64,000 nucleotides of DNA from JACCWP01 sp963801045 (GTDB lineage Bacteria > Actinomycetota > Actinomycetes > Propionibacteriales > Nocardioidaceae), in assembly GCA_963801045.1 (NCBI GenBank), contig CAWDDC010000003.1, positions 434,001 through 498,000 on the forward strand, written 5' to 3'. The notes under the pieces were generated by a model, which saw only the letters and a list, made by a program, of their open reading frames with translations, searched no databases and was not told the DNA's origin. This document shows positions 1 through 9,102 of the stretch, piece by piece. Made by a program: the position numbers and the translations under genes. Each line of letters starts with the position of its first letter. The first letter of the stretch is position 1.

Positions 1-44
1 ACGCTGCCGAGGGTCTGGTTGGCGACCACCAGGAACCGACGCAT
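1..44 (-). CDS. N-terminal fragment of a conserved hypothetical protein
   Basis: Only the first 14 codons are present, reading MRRFLVVANQTLGS before the window edge. The ATG at 44-42 is preceded on its strand by a good ribosome site, GGGGAGG, about six bases upstream. This opening resembles a group of small actinobacterial proteins whose N-terminus forms a first beta strand, but no domain can be judged from so little. It points away from the gene at 203, so the 45-202 gap holds both start regions. Function unknown. Confidence 0.5.
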   Translation of the reverse strand, partial: MRRFLVVANQTLGS

Positions 45-202
45 GGCTGCACCTCCCCGAGCCGGACCGGATCCGCGTCCAGCCCAGCACGCTTGCGGTC
101 AGGCGTCGACCCCGCTGGTCCGGCGCTGCCCGGGGTCGATGATGGACAGGCGGGTCCTCCTGCCCGTCCGGGACCCACGCGCCACCACCGAGGGAGTCAG
201 CC

Positions 203-828
203 ATGCCACAGCCGTACATCGGCTACGTGCCGCTCGAGCAGATGGACGAGCGGATGCAGACCGAGATGCACCGGTGCGCTCGCGAGGGGACGCCCGACCC
301 GAGAGCTCCGCCGTGCGCGCCCATGCCCCGAACGCGTTCTGGGCGTTCGCCGACTCCTGGCAGGCGTTGTTCCACAGTGGGGTCTGCGACCACGCGATCA
401 AGGACCTCTGCCGGATCTACATCTCGCGCACCGTGAAGTGCGAGTTCTGCGGCAACCAGCGCTCGGCCAAGGCGACGGCGGCCGGGTTGCAGGAGCAGCA
501 GTACGACGAGCTGTTGAACTTCGAGTCGTCCAGCGCGTACGACGACCGCCAGAAGGCCGCGCTGGCCTACGCGCAGGCGATCGCCTGGGGCGAGCAGGAG
601 CTCGACAAGCTCTGGCAGCGGCTGCGCGAGCACTTCTCCGAGCCGGAGCTGGTCGAGCTCGGCTGCTTCATCGGGCTCACCTTCGGGCAGCAGAGCTGGA
701 TCCGGCTGCTGGGGATCGACCACCACCAGTACATGGCCGGCACCGACGCCTCGATGGCACCCGGCTTCACGACCGCCGAGGAGCTGGCAGCCTCCAAGGC
801 GCGGGACGACTACTGGGCCAGCCGCTAG
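203..828 (+). CDS. Carboxymuconolactone decarboxylase/AhpD-like protein (frame break)
   Basis: The protein starts MPQPYIGYVPLEQMDE and, after a one-base loss near 288-300, continues in the next frame with NAFWAFADSWQALFHSG. The CEFCGNQR segment is the CxxC redox motif of the AhpD/CMD family, and the length (about 208 residues) fits. Family members act as peroxidase partners or decarboxylases; the substrate here cannot be told. The break is at a G/C-rich stretch and both halves are otherwise intact, so a sequencing indel is more likely than a true pseudogene. Confidence 0.75.
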
Positions 829-829
829 C

Positions 830-1233
830 TCAGTCCAGCACCGCAGCGACCGCCTCGACCTCGACCAGCTGGTCCGGGTAGCCGAGGACCGTGACGCCGG
901 ACAGCGTGCTGGGGACGTCGTGGTCGCCGAACACCGCTCGCACGATCCGCCACACCCGTACGAGGTCGTCCCGGACGTCGGACGCGACCATGACCCGCGT
1001 GTACAGCACGTCCCGAGGCCGGCCCCGGCATCCCGCAGCGCCTGCACGAGGTTGTCGACGACCTGCTGCGCCTGCACCTCGTGGTCGCCGACTCCCACGG
1101 TGCGTCCGTCGGCGTCCAGCGGACAGGCTCCCGCGAGGAAGACGAGGCGGGCACCGGCCGGGGCGGTGGCGGCGTACGCGTAGTCGGTCGCTGCGAGCGA
1201 GGTCGAGCGGATCAGCCGGACAGCACCGGGCAT
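830..1233 (-). CDS. RidA/YjgF family protein (frame break)
   Basis: The N-terminal part MPGAVRLIRSTSLAATDYAY leads to a typical RidA core (AGACPLDADGRTVG and QAQQVVDNLVQALRDAG). At 1012-1014 one G appears to be missing from a G run: restoring it gives GDVLYTRVMVASDV and a C-terminus ending VAAVLD, matching the family to its end. RidA proteins hydrolyse reactive enamine/imine intermediates; some are specialised. The stop is two bases from the stop of the convergent AhpD-like gene. The glyoxalase-fold gene lies seven bases upstream on the same strand, so the two are probably co-transcribed. Confidence 0.8.
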
Positions 1234-1240
1234 CGGGGCC

Positions 1241-1627
1241 TCAGTCCCCGTCGTCACGGCACAGGCAGAACGGGTGCCCGGCCGGGTCGAGCAGCACCCG
1301 CACGTTGTCCTGCGGCTGGTCGTCGGCGAGCGTGGCCCCGAGCGCGACGGCGTCGGCCACGCCGGAGTCGAGGTCACCCACCTGGAAGTCGAAGTGCATC
1401 ATCGTGCGCTGCTGCCCGTCGGCGGGCGGCCACACCGGCGGCACGTATCCGTCCGCCTGCTGGAAGACGATGTAGGTGCCCCCTGGGGGCGCGACGAGGA
1501 TGGCGGTGCCCGGCTCCTCGTGGCCGATCTGCCAGCCCAGCAGCTGGGAGTAGAACCGGGCCAGGGCGCCGGGGTCGGGTGCCTCGATCGCCGTGCCCCA
1601 CCACATGTTCTCGGTACGAGAGCGCAT
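1241..1627 (-). CDS. VOC (glyoxalase/bleomycin resistance) family protein
   Basis: A 128-residue intact protein with one vicinal-oxygen-chelate unit: IEAPDPGALARFYSQLLGW at the start, MMHFDFQVGDLDSGV in the middle and LLDPAGHPFCLC near the end. These are the usual VOC landmarks, including the His and Glu/Asp positions for metal binding. Stand-alone VOC proteins of this size have varied roles, so the substrate is open. The start at 1627 gives normal family length; an upstream in-frame ATG at 1777 would add an unrelated extension. It precedes the RidA gene by seven bases. Confidence 0.8.
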   Translation of the reverse strand: MRSRTENMWWGTAIEAPDPGALARFYSQLLGWQIGHEEPGTAILVAPPGGTYIVFQQADGYVPPVWPPADGQQRTMMHFDFQVGDLDSGVADAVALGATLADDQPQDNVRVLLDPAGHPFCLCRDDGD

Positions 1628-1765
1628 GGGGGTGAACGTACGGGACGATCTGCCCCCGTGCAGCGACGCCTTCAGGCGTTGAGTCCCACACAGCGCGCCT
1701 CGGCACTCCTCTCGCCCGGTGTAGCGTGCAAATCCTGGCGTCCGTCGCATGACCGAGGAGCCACG

Positions 1766-2763
1766 ATGTCGCACCACTACTCCGGTCCCGACTTCTCATT
1801 TCCACACGGCGATGCCCGGCTTGATCTCTGCGACCTCTTCGCCTTTCCCAAGCCTGGTGACGCAAACACGTCCGTGCTGATCATGGACGCGCGCCCCTCG
1901 ATGGGCATCAACCCACCCGGGCCGACCAGCCCGGAACCGTTCGCGCCGCAGGCGATCTACGAGCTGAAGATCGACACCGACGGGGATCACGTGGGCAGAC
2001 GTCGCCTACCGGGTCCGGTTCTCCTCGGTGGGCGGCAACAACCAGACGGCGACGGTGCGCCGGGTCACCGGGACTGACGCCGTCGGCATCGACGGAAACG
2101 GTGACTTCGTGGTCGAGAACGCCCCCGTCTCCCTGGGCTCCGACCCCAGCATCGTCGCGTCCGACGGTTACCGGTTCTTCGCAGGCTGGCGCAGTGATCC
2201 GTTCTTCTTCGACGTCGGCGGTGCACGCAACGACCTGACGTTCACCGGCGACGACTACTTCGCCGACAAGGACGTCTGCAGCATCGTCCTGGAGATCCCG
2301 AACAACACACTGGGCGTCCCGCGCCGGGGTCAACCTGTGGCACCGCTCGCTGGTGCCGCAAGACGGCCCCGGGTCGGGCTGGGTCCAGGCCGACCGTGGC
2401 GCGCGTACGCAGCAAGCGGTGTTCCTCCCCGGGGATGCGTGGGCGGCCTATCTCGACGGCGAGCCGGCTGACGACGCGCGCTTCGTAGACGCGTTCGCAC
2501 ACACGTTGGAGCACACCGGTGGCTACTCGTCCGATCAGGCCCGCCAGGTCGCGGCCGGCATGTTGCCCGACGTCATCCGGTACGACCACCAGCGGCCGGC
2601 GCGGTACCCCGACAACGGCCGGACCCTGACCGACGACGTACCCGACTACTTCCTGCCGCTGCTCACCAACGGCAGGCTGACCAGCGACGGTGTCGACGCG
2701 CACACCGATCTGCTGGACGAGTTCCCCTACGTCGGCCTACCGCACGGCCGCTACGAGGGCTGA
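1766..2763 (+). CDS. DUF4331 family protein (two frame breaks)
   Basis: The translation opens MSHHYSGPDFSFPHGDARLD and includes DLCDLFAFPKPGD, typical of DUF4331 proteins, and ends with FPYVGLPHGRYEG. Two single-base gains split it: one in the GGG at 1993-1995 (repair gives HVADVAYRVRFSSVGG) and one near 2318-2325 (repair gives GVNLWHRSLV). With both repaired the protein is about 331 residues with no internal stop. The function of the family is not established. It overlaps the convergent TetR gene by 13 bases at the 3' end. Confidence 0.75.
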
Positions 2764-3350
2764 GGACTGCGGGTCGCGGCGGACCCTGCTGCGCCCCGTC
2801 GGGCGACGACGTCGAGGAGCCGATCGACCAGGCGCGAGGCGTCCGCTGCCGGCATCGGCTCGGTGAAGAGGGCGTAGAAGTACAGCGGGGCCACGACCAG
2901 CTCGAGCAGCTCCTCGAGGGTGGGCGTCGGCTCCCCTCGGGCCTTCGCCCGGTCCAGCATGGTCTGCAGCTGACGCTCGCGTTCGGTGAAGGCCGCCGAG
3001 GCCTGGCGCCGCGCACCCGGACGGATCTCCTGGACCACGGCCCGCAGGATCAACGGCACCAGCCTGCCCTCCAGCGGCGTGGCCACCGCGCCGGCGTAGA
3101 TCTGCAGGTCGTCGCGGAGCGAACCGGTGTCGGGGAGGGCGGCGGTGGTGGCCGACCACTCGTCGACCACGTCGGTCAGCAGGGCGGACATGCTGCCCCA
3201 GCGGCGGTAGATCGTGGCCTGGTGCACTCCCGACGCCTCGGCCACCATCGGGACGCTGAGCGCCTCCCACTGGTGCGTCTCCAGCAGCCGCAGCGCCGCT
3301 GCATGCACCGCTGTGCGCACCCGGGCGGACCGTCCCCCGGGCCGTTGCAT
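2751..3350 (-). CDS. TetR family transcriptional regulator
   Basis: Intact, 199 residues from the ATG at 3350. The N-terminal helix-turn-helix is clear: ALRLLETHQWEALSVPMVAE followed by SGVHQATIYRRWGSMSALL. The C-terminal ligand domain has the REQ/REL-type helices (FTERERQLQTMLDRAKARGE). Longer in-frame starts exist up to 3397, so the exact N-terminus is uncertain. It is divergent from the dihydrofolate-reductase-fold gene at 3499, and an 18-bp palindrome lies between them, which suggests it represses that gene and itself. Confidence 0.85.
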   Translation of the reverse strand: MQRPGGRSARVRTAVHAAALRLLETHQWEALSVPMVAEASGVHQATIYRRWGSMSALLTDVVDEWSATTAALPDTGSLRDDLQIYAGAVATPLEGRLVPLILRAVVQEIRPGARRQASAAFTERERQLQTMLDRAKARGEPTPTLEELLELVVAPLYFYALFTEPMPAADASRLVDRLLDVVARRGAAGSAATRSPQPS

Positions 3351-3427
3351 GGTCCGCCCCTCGTCCACTCCGCGACCATAACGCGAATCTCCTTGCATTA
3401 GCCCGACGACCCTGGGTAGCGTCACTG

Positions 3428-3445
3428 ACGCGAGAAGTCTCGCGT
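3428..3445. promoter_or_regulatory. Palindromic operator, probable TetR site
   Basis: ACGCGAGA-AG-TCTCGCGT is a perfect 8-bp inverted repeat with a two-base centre. It sits between the divergent TetR gene and the reductase-fold gene at 3499. Size and position fit a TetR operator; binding is inferred. Confidence 0.6.
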
Positions 3446-3498
3446 TTGCGAGTGGGATGGCCAGCGCCGTGTCACGTCAGGCAAGAGGAGAACCCGCC

Positions 3499-4053
3499 AT
3501 GTCCACATCCGTGCTCGACATGTCGATGTCCCTCGACGGGTACATCGCCGACGACAACGACTACCTCGGTGGCGACGACGGCGAGCGGCTGCACGCGTGG
3601 GCGGACGTGGAGGCCGGCCCGGTCCGGCAGTTCAACGCCGAGTGGAGCGCGGCCGGTGCAGTCGTCGCGGGTCGGCGGACCGCCGAGCTGATGGACCACT
3701 GGGGTGGTGACCACGCCGGTGCCCCGATCTTCGTGCCCAGCCACCGGCCGCCGAGCCCGGCCGCTCGGTGGGGTTATCCGTTGGTGACGTACGTGTCCGA
3801 CGGGATCGAGAGCACGATGGCGCAGGCGAAGGCGGCCGCCGGCGAACGGGACGTGCAGGTGCGCGGCGCGTACACGGGGCAGCGGGCGCTCGAGGCCGGT
3901 GTGCTGGACGAGGTGCAGATCCATCAGATCCCGGTGCTGCTCGGTCGTGGCCACCGGATGTTCGACGTCCTCCCGGCCGAGATCGAGCTGGAGATCGTCC
4001 AGGTGATCGACACCCCGCAGGCCACCCACATCCGCTACCGCGTCCGTCGCTGA
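3499..4053 (+). CDS. Dihydrofolate reductase family (RibD C-terminal-like) protein
   Basis: The protein (184 residues) begins MSTSVLDMSMSLDGYIADDN, the strand-plus-SLDG opening of the RibD_C/DHFR-like fold, and has GAVVAGRRTAELM and a late GRGHRMFDVL segment. Such proteins bind NADPH and reduce small, often unknown, substrates. The ATG at 3499 follows GAGGAG at 3485-3490; an earlier in-frame ATG at 3457 lacks a ribosome site. It is probably controlled by the adjacent divergent TetR protein through the palindrome at 3428. Confidence 0.85.
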   Translation: MSTSVLDMSMSLDGYIADDNDYLGGDDGERLHAWADVEAGPVRQFNAEWSAAGAVVAGRRTAELMDHWGGDHAGAPIFVPSHRPPSPAARWGYPLVTYVSDGIESTMAQAKAAAGERDVQVRGAYTGQRALEAGVLDEVQIHQIPVLLGRGHRMFDVLPAEIELEIVQVIDTPQATHIRYRVRR

Positions 4054-4121
4054 GGAGACTGCCTGCCGTCGGGCGACGACTGACGTTGAGGCCGAATGCG
4101 GTCGCGTGAGACGTTGGGGCG

Positions 4122-4766
4122 ATGGCTGCTCACGACGTTCCGAGCGACGACTGGTTGCTCCAAGGCACGGCCGACCCGCGCGAGGTCGCCGACCGCTACG
4201 ACGAGTGGGCCGAGAACTACGACGACGACCTCGTCGCGTGGTCCTACCGGGCGCCCGCGGTCGTCGCCGAGACCGTCGTCAGCCGTCAACCGAAGGCGGG
4301 CTCGGTGCTCGACGTCGGGTGCGGCACCGGACTGGTCGGCAGGGCGCTCCGGGCAGGTGGCTATGCCGGCCGGATCACGGGGCTCGACATCTCGCAGACG
4401 TCGCTGCGGGTCGCGCAGCAGAGCGGCGCGTACGACACGGTCGAGCCGGCAGACCTCCAACAGCCACTGCCGGTCGACGACGACGGTGTCGACGCGCTCG
4501 TCTGTGTCGGCGTGATGACCTACCTCCCCGACGTCGAAGCGGTGTGGCGTGAGTTCGCGCGGGTCGTGCGGTCGGGGGGACTCGTGGTCGTGACGCAGCG
4601 CGAGGACCTGTGGGAGCCCCGCGACTGCCAGGGCGTGATCGACCGGCTGGCGGCCGACGGCGTGTGGACGCCGCTCGACGTCAACGGCCCTGCCCCCTAC
4701 CTCCCGGAGGCGGACGGCGGCCTGGCGTCGCTCGGCTGCTACTACGTGACCGCCGCGATCAGCTGA
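4122..4766 (+). CDS. Class I SAM-dependent methyltransferase
   Basis: Intact, 214 residues. Motif I is VLDVGCGTGLVGRAL, motif II includes ITGLDIS, and ADLQQPLPVDDDGVDALVCV fits the post-motif region of class I methyltransferases. The opening YDEWAENYDDDL is common in the Williams-Beuren/TPMT-like small methyltransferases. The substrate cannot be predicted. Its stop lies three bases before the stop codon of the convergent epoxide hydrolase gene, leaving no room for a terminator. Confidence 0.85.
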   Translation: MAAHDVPSDDWLLQGTADPREVADRYDEWAENYDDDLVAWSYRAPAVVAETVVSRQPKAGSVLDVGCGTGLVGRALRAGGYAGRITGLDISQTSLRVAQQSGAYDTVEPADLQQPLPVDDDGVDALVCVGVMTYLPDVEAVWREFARVVRSGGLVVVTQREDLWEPRDCQGVIDRLAADGVWTPLDVNGPAPYLPEADGGLASLGCYYVTAAIS

Positions 4767-4769
4767 CCG

Positions 4770-5944
4770 TCAGTCCGTCGTCGTCCGGTAGGGGCGGAAG
4801 AACGCGCGCAGCTCCTCCGCGTAGAGCTCGGGCTCCTCGAACGGCGCGAAGTGTCCGCCACGCGGCGGCTCGGCCACGCGCACGACGTTCGCCACCCGGT
4901 CGAGCCACGCCCGAGGCGGGCGGACGACGTCGCCGGCGAAGAGCGCGAAGCCCGAGGGCACCTCGACGCGGCGGGCGTGCTGCGCAGGCGGAATCGCGGC
5001 GTTCGCGTGGTACATCCGCATGGCCGAGCCGATCGTCCCGGTGAGCCAGTAGATCGTGACGTTCGTGAGGATCTCGTCCTTGCTGAAGCTCTGCTCGACG
5101 TCGCCGTCGCAGTCGCTCCACGACCGGAGCTTCTCGACGATCCACGCGGCGAGCCCGGCCGGCGAGTCGGTGAGCCCGAAGGCGGCGGTCTGCGGCTTGG
5201 TGCGGTGGACGGCGGCGTACGCGCCCTCGGTCGCGCCCCACGCCGCGGCCTCCGCGAGCCAGGCGCGCTCCTCGGACGAGAGGTCAGCCGGGTCGAAGAC
5301 GTTGACCGGCAGGCCCGCGTCCGTGCGGTGCACGGCGACGACCCGGTCGGGATGGTCGAGGGCGAGGTAGCGGCTCACGGCACTGCCGAGATCCCCGCCG
5401 GCCGCGCCGTACCGCGGGTAGCCGAGCACGCCCATGAGCTCGGCCCACAGGCCGGCGACGGCGACGGAGTCGAGGGGCGGACCGGCGGGACGGTCGGAGT
5501 AGCCGTAGCCCGGGTAGGTCCGGGACGACCACGTCGAACGCGTCGTCGGGGTCGGCGCCGTGCGCGCCTGGGTCGGTGAGCAGCGGGATGACCTTCGCGT
5601 AGCGCCAGAACGAGTCCGGCCAGCCGTGGCTGAGAATCAGCGGGAGGGCCGGCGCGGCCGACGCGGCGGCCCGGGCGTGCACGAAGTGGATGCCGAGCCC
5701 GCCCACCGGGACGCGGAAGCGCGGGAGCCTCGCGAGCGCCGCCTCCTGAGCCGGCCAGTCGAAGCCATCCGCCCAGTACGCCACCAGCTCGCGCAGGTAG
5801 CCGAGGTCGGTCCCGAGCGACCATCCCGCGTCCTCAGGGGCGTCCGGCCAACGCGTCGCGCGAAGCCGCGTACGGAGGTCCTCGAGCGCCGCGGAGGACG
5901 TCCGCGCGGTGAACGGCTCGGGGCGGAGCTGGACGTGCCGCCAT
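4770..5944 (-). CDS. Epoxide hydrolase family alpha/beta hydrolase (two frame breaks)
   Basis: The pieces join to an approximately 390-residue protein with an EHN-type N-terminal region (HVQLRPEPFTARTSSAALED and WPDAPEDAGWSLGTDLGYLR), the oxyanion-loop motif SHGWPDSFW, a nucleophile elbow GGDLGSAVSRYLA and a C-terminal GGHFAPFEEP that supplies the catalytic His. Breaks are one extra base just after the ATG (about 5935-5943) and one in CCCGGG at 5509-5514. The family hydrolyses epoxides to diols in the cytosol. The SD GGAGG overlaps the stop of the upstream VOC gene, implying translational coupling. Confidence 0.8.
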
Positions 5945-5955
5945 GGGGCAGCCTC

Positions 5956-6679
5956 CTATCGGGGGGTCAGCACGCAGAACTCGTTGCCGTCGGGGTCGGC
6001 CAGCACGACCCAGCTGACGTCGCCCTGGCCGATGTCGACTGCGCGTCGCCCCGAGGGAGACGAGCCGCTCGACCTCCGCCTCCTGATCACCGTCGGCGGG
6101 TGGAGCGAGGTCGAAGTGCAGCCGGTTCTTGCCGGTCTTCGGCTGCACCGGCGGACCGCCCCAGGTGATCTTCGGACCGCCGTGCGGAGAGCGGATCGCG
6201 GTCTCCTGGTCCTGGTCCCAGACCAGCGGCCAGTCCAGCGCCTTGCTCCAGAAGTAGCCGACCTCCTGCGATCCGTCGCTCGACAGCGCTCCGATGAACC
6301 CGCAGTCGGCCAGGAAGTCGTTGCCCGGCTCGATCACGCAGAACTCGTTGCCCTCCGGGTCGGCGAGCACCACGTGATCCGCGTCCGGGCCCTGGCCGAT
6401 GTCGAGGTGCCGGCCGCCGAGCTCGAGCGCCCTCGCCACCGTCTGCTGCTGGGCCTCGAGGGACGTGCTCGTCAGGTCGAAGTGCATCTGGTTGGGGCCG
6501 GTCCTCGGGTCTTGCGTCGGGAAGAACTCGATCCGGAACCCGGTGTCGTCGTTGGGCAGCAGCGCGATGCCGCCGTCGGGGTCGTCGACCATCTCCCAGC
6601 CGAGGACGCCGGCCCAGAAGGGCGCGAGCCGGGCCGGGTCGTTGGCGTCGAACGCGAGCGCAACGAGGTGGGAGGTCAC
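5956..6679 (-). CDS. Two-domain VOC (glyoxalase) family protein (frame break)
   Basis: Two VOC modules are visible: the first from SHLVALAFDANDPARLAPFW to DPEGNEFCVI, the second from GFIGALSSDGSQEVGYFWSK onward to DPDGNEFCVLTPR. An extra base near 6041 breaks the second module after LVSLGAT; skipping it restores VDIGQGDVSWVVLAD. The GTG start at 6679 overlaps the stop of the upstream SHOCT-type gene (GTGA). Two-module VOC proteins with this sequence style are common in actinobacteria and mostly uncharacterised. It probably forms a three-gene operon with the SHOCT protein and the epoxide hydrolase. Confidence 0.8.
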
Positions 6680-7165
6680 GGGGAGGAACGTAGGCACCCG
6701 GGGAACGGGCACGCAACGCGAATTGCGTCGATCTCGTCGAGGCGACGATGCCGCTGCTGGGCGTACTCCTCGGCGGTGATCAGGCCGCTGTCGTGCAGCG
6801 CCGTGAGCTGGGCGAGCCGGGCCTCCGGCGCCGGGGACGGCGAGCCCGCGGGTTGCTGCTGGACCTTCTCGAAGGCCTGTTTCTTGGCCGCCTCGTAGGC
6901 CTTCACGCTCATCCGCTCGTCGTCCTTGTCGAACTTGACCTTGCCGTCCTTGGACTTGACGAGCACCGAGACCACGTCGCGGATGCCCGGCGCCCAGAAG
7001 TCGGTGTGGCGATCGCGGCTCGCGCACGGTGGCGCGGAACGTCTCCCCGGTCGGCAGCCGCACGTCGGCCACGTACGTGTACGTCGCGGTCGATCCGTCG
7101 CCGGTGAACTTCGCATCGCGGGCGACGATCGTCGCCTCGGCCTTGTCCCAGTGCGTTCCGAACAT
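6676..7165 (-). CDS. SHOCT domain protein (frame break)
   Basis: The N-terminal part MFGTHWDKAEATIVARDAKF followed by TYTYVADVRLPTGETFRATV is a beta-rich region found in actinobacterial small proteins. After an indel at about 7012-7022 the chain continues HTDFWAPGIRDVVSVLVKSK and ends with a SHOCT motif, LTALHDSGLITAEEYAQQR. SHOCT motifs are short oligomerisation or membrane-associated helices of unclear role. First gene of the coupled set SHOCT-VOC-epoxide hydrolase; its stop overlaps the next start. Confidence 0.7.
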
Positions 7166-7247
7166 GCGGCGCCCATCATCGTTCGACGACTCGAGTGCCG
7201 AACGCGGTGTGCCGACAGCGAGGCTTCTCACGGTACTGCAGCAGCCG

Positions 7248-7947
7248 TCAGGCCGTCTCGCCGAGCGCTTTCTCGACGCCGTCCAGGACGCACCGCAGAG
7301 CCGAAGCCCCGCGACTGCCGTGGGCTCCGGGTCCGGTCGGTGGCGAGCTCGTACAGCGCGGGGAACTGGTCGGGGCTCAGCCGTAGCAGGTCGCCGTAGT
7401 TGCGGTCGTGCCACGGTTGGGTGCCGGCGACCTCGCGCGCCTGGGTGTTGCGGATGTGCCCGCTGATCAAGGTGACGACGTCCATCCGCTCGTCGGGTGA
7501 CAGCCGTGTGCCGTCGAGCGCCGCGACGGCGGCCTCGACCCACCCGGTCTCCCTCGGGCCCATCACCCGGTCCCCGACCGTGACCCCAGGAAGCCACGGG
7601 TGCTCCTCCCAGGTCGTGGACAGTGCGCGGGCCCAGCGTTCGAGTCGCGGCCGCCAGCCACCCTTGACCCGGTGGAGGTCGGGAGGGTCTCCGACGGCCT
7701 GCTCGACCATCACGGCGATGAGGTCGGCCTTGCCGGAGACGTGCCGGTACAGCGACATCTTGGTGAAGTCGAGGCTTTCCGCGACCCGCTGCATGGAGAC
7801 CGCTTCGATGCCGTCGGCGTCGGCCACGGAGACCGCGGCGGCCGCGATGTTCTCGACGGTCAGCGTGGCCTTGGGACCGCGGCTCGGGGCGGCCCGCATC
7901 CCCCAGAGCAACTCGATCGTCCGTTGGGGCGATTCCTGCTCCGCCAT
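7248..7947 (-). CDS. TetR family regulator with TetR_C_1-type ligand domain (frame break)
   Basis: The helix-turn-helix region reads ADGIEAVSMQRVAESLDFTK and MSLYRHVSGKADL, and the C-terminal half (WALST-like ARALSTTWEEHPWLPGVT, LISGHIRNTQAREV) matches TetA-repressor-type ligand domains. One extra base between about 7300 and 7345 shifts the last 30 residues; the repaired tail is ALRCVLDGVEKALGETA. The ATG at 7947 has AGGAGG upstream. It is divergent from the DUF6069 membrane gene at 8071, with operator-like repeats between. Such pairs commonly form drug- or solvent-responsive modules. Confidence 0.85.
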
Positions 7948-7981
7948 CGAACCTCCTCGGCACCGACCTTGGTCATGACCC

Positions 7982-8031
7982 TTGACAACTGTAGGCGGTG
8001 GATACAGTATCCTAGGGAAACAGTATCTACC
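7982..8031 (+). promoter_or_regulatory. Promoter overlapped by TetR operator repeats
   Basis: TTGACA at 7982-7987 with CAGTAT 17 bases downstream can serve as -35 and -10 for the gene at 8071. The -10 lies inside the palindrome GGATAC-A-GTATCC (8000-8012). ACAGTATC is repeated 16 bases on (8004-8011 and 8020-8027), and GGTGGATAC/GTATCTACC (7997-8005 and 8023-8031) form an outer inverted repeat with one mismatch. This layout fits repression by the divergent TetR protein. Confidence 0.6.
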
Positions 8032-8070
8032 AGACACTGTCCTCGAAGTTCCCGCGATGGAAGGAGCGTC

Positions 8071-8496
8071 ATGACCAGCACCCAGACCCCTCCCCCCGCC
8101 GTAGCCGCGCCTGAGCGCAGGCGCGGCCTGTTCGTCACCGGCCTGCTCGCCGCCACCGCCGCCGCCGGGTGCGCGACCCTCGTCGGCGCCGTCGCGATGG
8201 CGGTCGGTGTCGACTTCGAGCTGCCCGACGGTGGGGAGTCCATCCCGGTGTGGGCGTTCGCGCAGCTCACGTTCATCTTCTCGATGATCGGCGTTGCCCT
8301 GGCCGCCGGCCTGCGACGGTGGAGCAGGCACCCCAGCACCCTGTTCGTCCGGGTGACGGTGACGCTCACCGCCGCCTCGCTGGTCCCGCCGTTCTTCACG
8401 GACGCGAACCTCGCGACCGTCGCCTCGCTGGTGCTGATCCACGTCGTCGCCGCAGCGATCTTCATCCCCGTGCTCGCCCGCAGGCTCACCACCTGA
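8071..8496 (+). CDS. DUF6069-type small membrane protein
   Basis: Intact, 141 residues, with four hydrophobic segments: LFVTGLLAATAAAGC, VWAFAQLTFIFSMIGVAL, VRVTVTLTAASLVP and VASLVLIHVVAAAIFIPVL. The pattern and size match the actinobacterial DUF6069 family, which has no known biochemical role and is often found beside TetR genes. AAGGAG lies a few bases before the ATG. Expression is probably controlled by the divergent TetR repressor through the repeats at 7997-8031. Confidence 0.75.
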   Translation: MTSTQTPPPAVAAPERRRGLFVTGLLAATAAAGCATLVGAVAMAVGVDFELPDGGESIPVWAFAQLTFIFSMIGVALAAGLRRWSRHPSTLFVRVTVTLTAASLVPPFFTDANLATVASLVLIHVVAAAIFIPVLARRLTT

Positions 8497-8530
8497 CGGT
8501 CGACACGATCACGCAGTGAGGAGGAGCACG

Positions 8531-9087
8531 ATGACCGCAGAGAGCTTGGACAGATTCATCACCGACGTGGCCTCGTTTGTCAGGGCCACCCAGGACGAGC
8601 ATCAGGTCACCAAGCTCGTCGCCGAGCGGCTGTCCGCTTGCTGGCGAGCAGCTACCGGCTTCCCGAGGACGTCACCCGACCATCGAGTGAGCGGCACCTG
8701 ACGTACCCGCTCCACATCGCTCCCGACGACAGCTGGTCGCTGGCCTGCGTGGTCTGGAGCCCCGGTCAACGCACGCCCGTGCACTCCCACGAGACCTGGG
8801 GTGTTGCCGGCATCTACTCGGGAGCCGAGCGCGAGCTCCGCTACCTCAAGCCCGCAGCGACTGAGTCGGGCACGGCCCTGACCCCGGCCGGTGAGCAGGA
8901 GTGGAGACCCGGGCAGGTCACGGTGTGCTGCACCACCGACGACGACGTCCACGCCGTCACGGCCGTCGGCGACGTGCCCACCGTCGGGATCCACGTCTAC
9001 GGGGGCAACATCGGCACCATCAGCCGGCGCTCGTACGACCCGGCCACGGGATCAGTCGAGTGGTTCACCTCGGGTTGGGACGCCTAG
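8531..9087 (+). CDS. Cysteine dioxygenase-like cupin protein (frame break)
   Basis: The opening MTAESLDRFITDVASFVRAT is followed, after a one-base loss near 8637, by LASSYRLPEDVTRPSSERHL and the cupin core TPVHSHETWGVAGIYSGAER, with a second metal His in PTVGIHVYGGN. The His-x-His plus later His arrangement is the three-His iron site of the cysteine dioxygenase/3-mercaptopropionate dioxygenase superfamily. The true substrate could be another thiol. GAGGAG precedes the ATG. It follows the DUF6069 gene by 34 bases and may share its transcript. Confidence 0.8.
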
Positions 9088-9102
9088 GCGGCCGACACCG
9101 GT

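Noticed and set aside
5834..7963. A 709-codon minus-strand frame joining several genes
   Set aside because: It is a chance join of the two-domain VOC gene with shadow frames of neighbouring genes, caused by an indel and high GC content.
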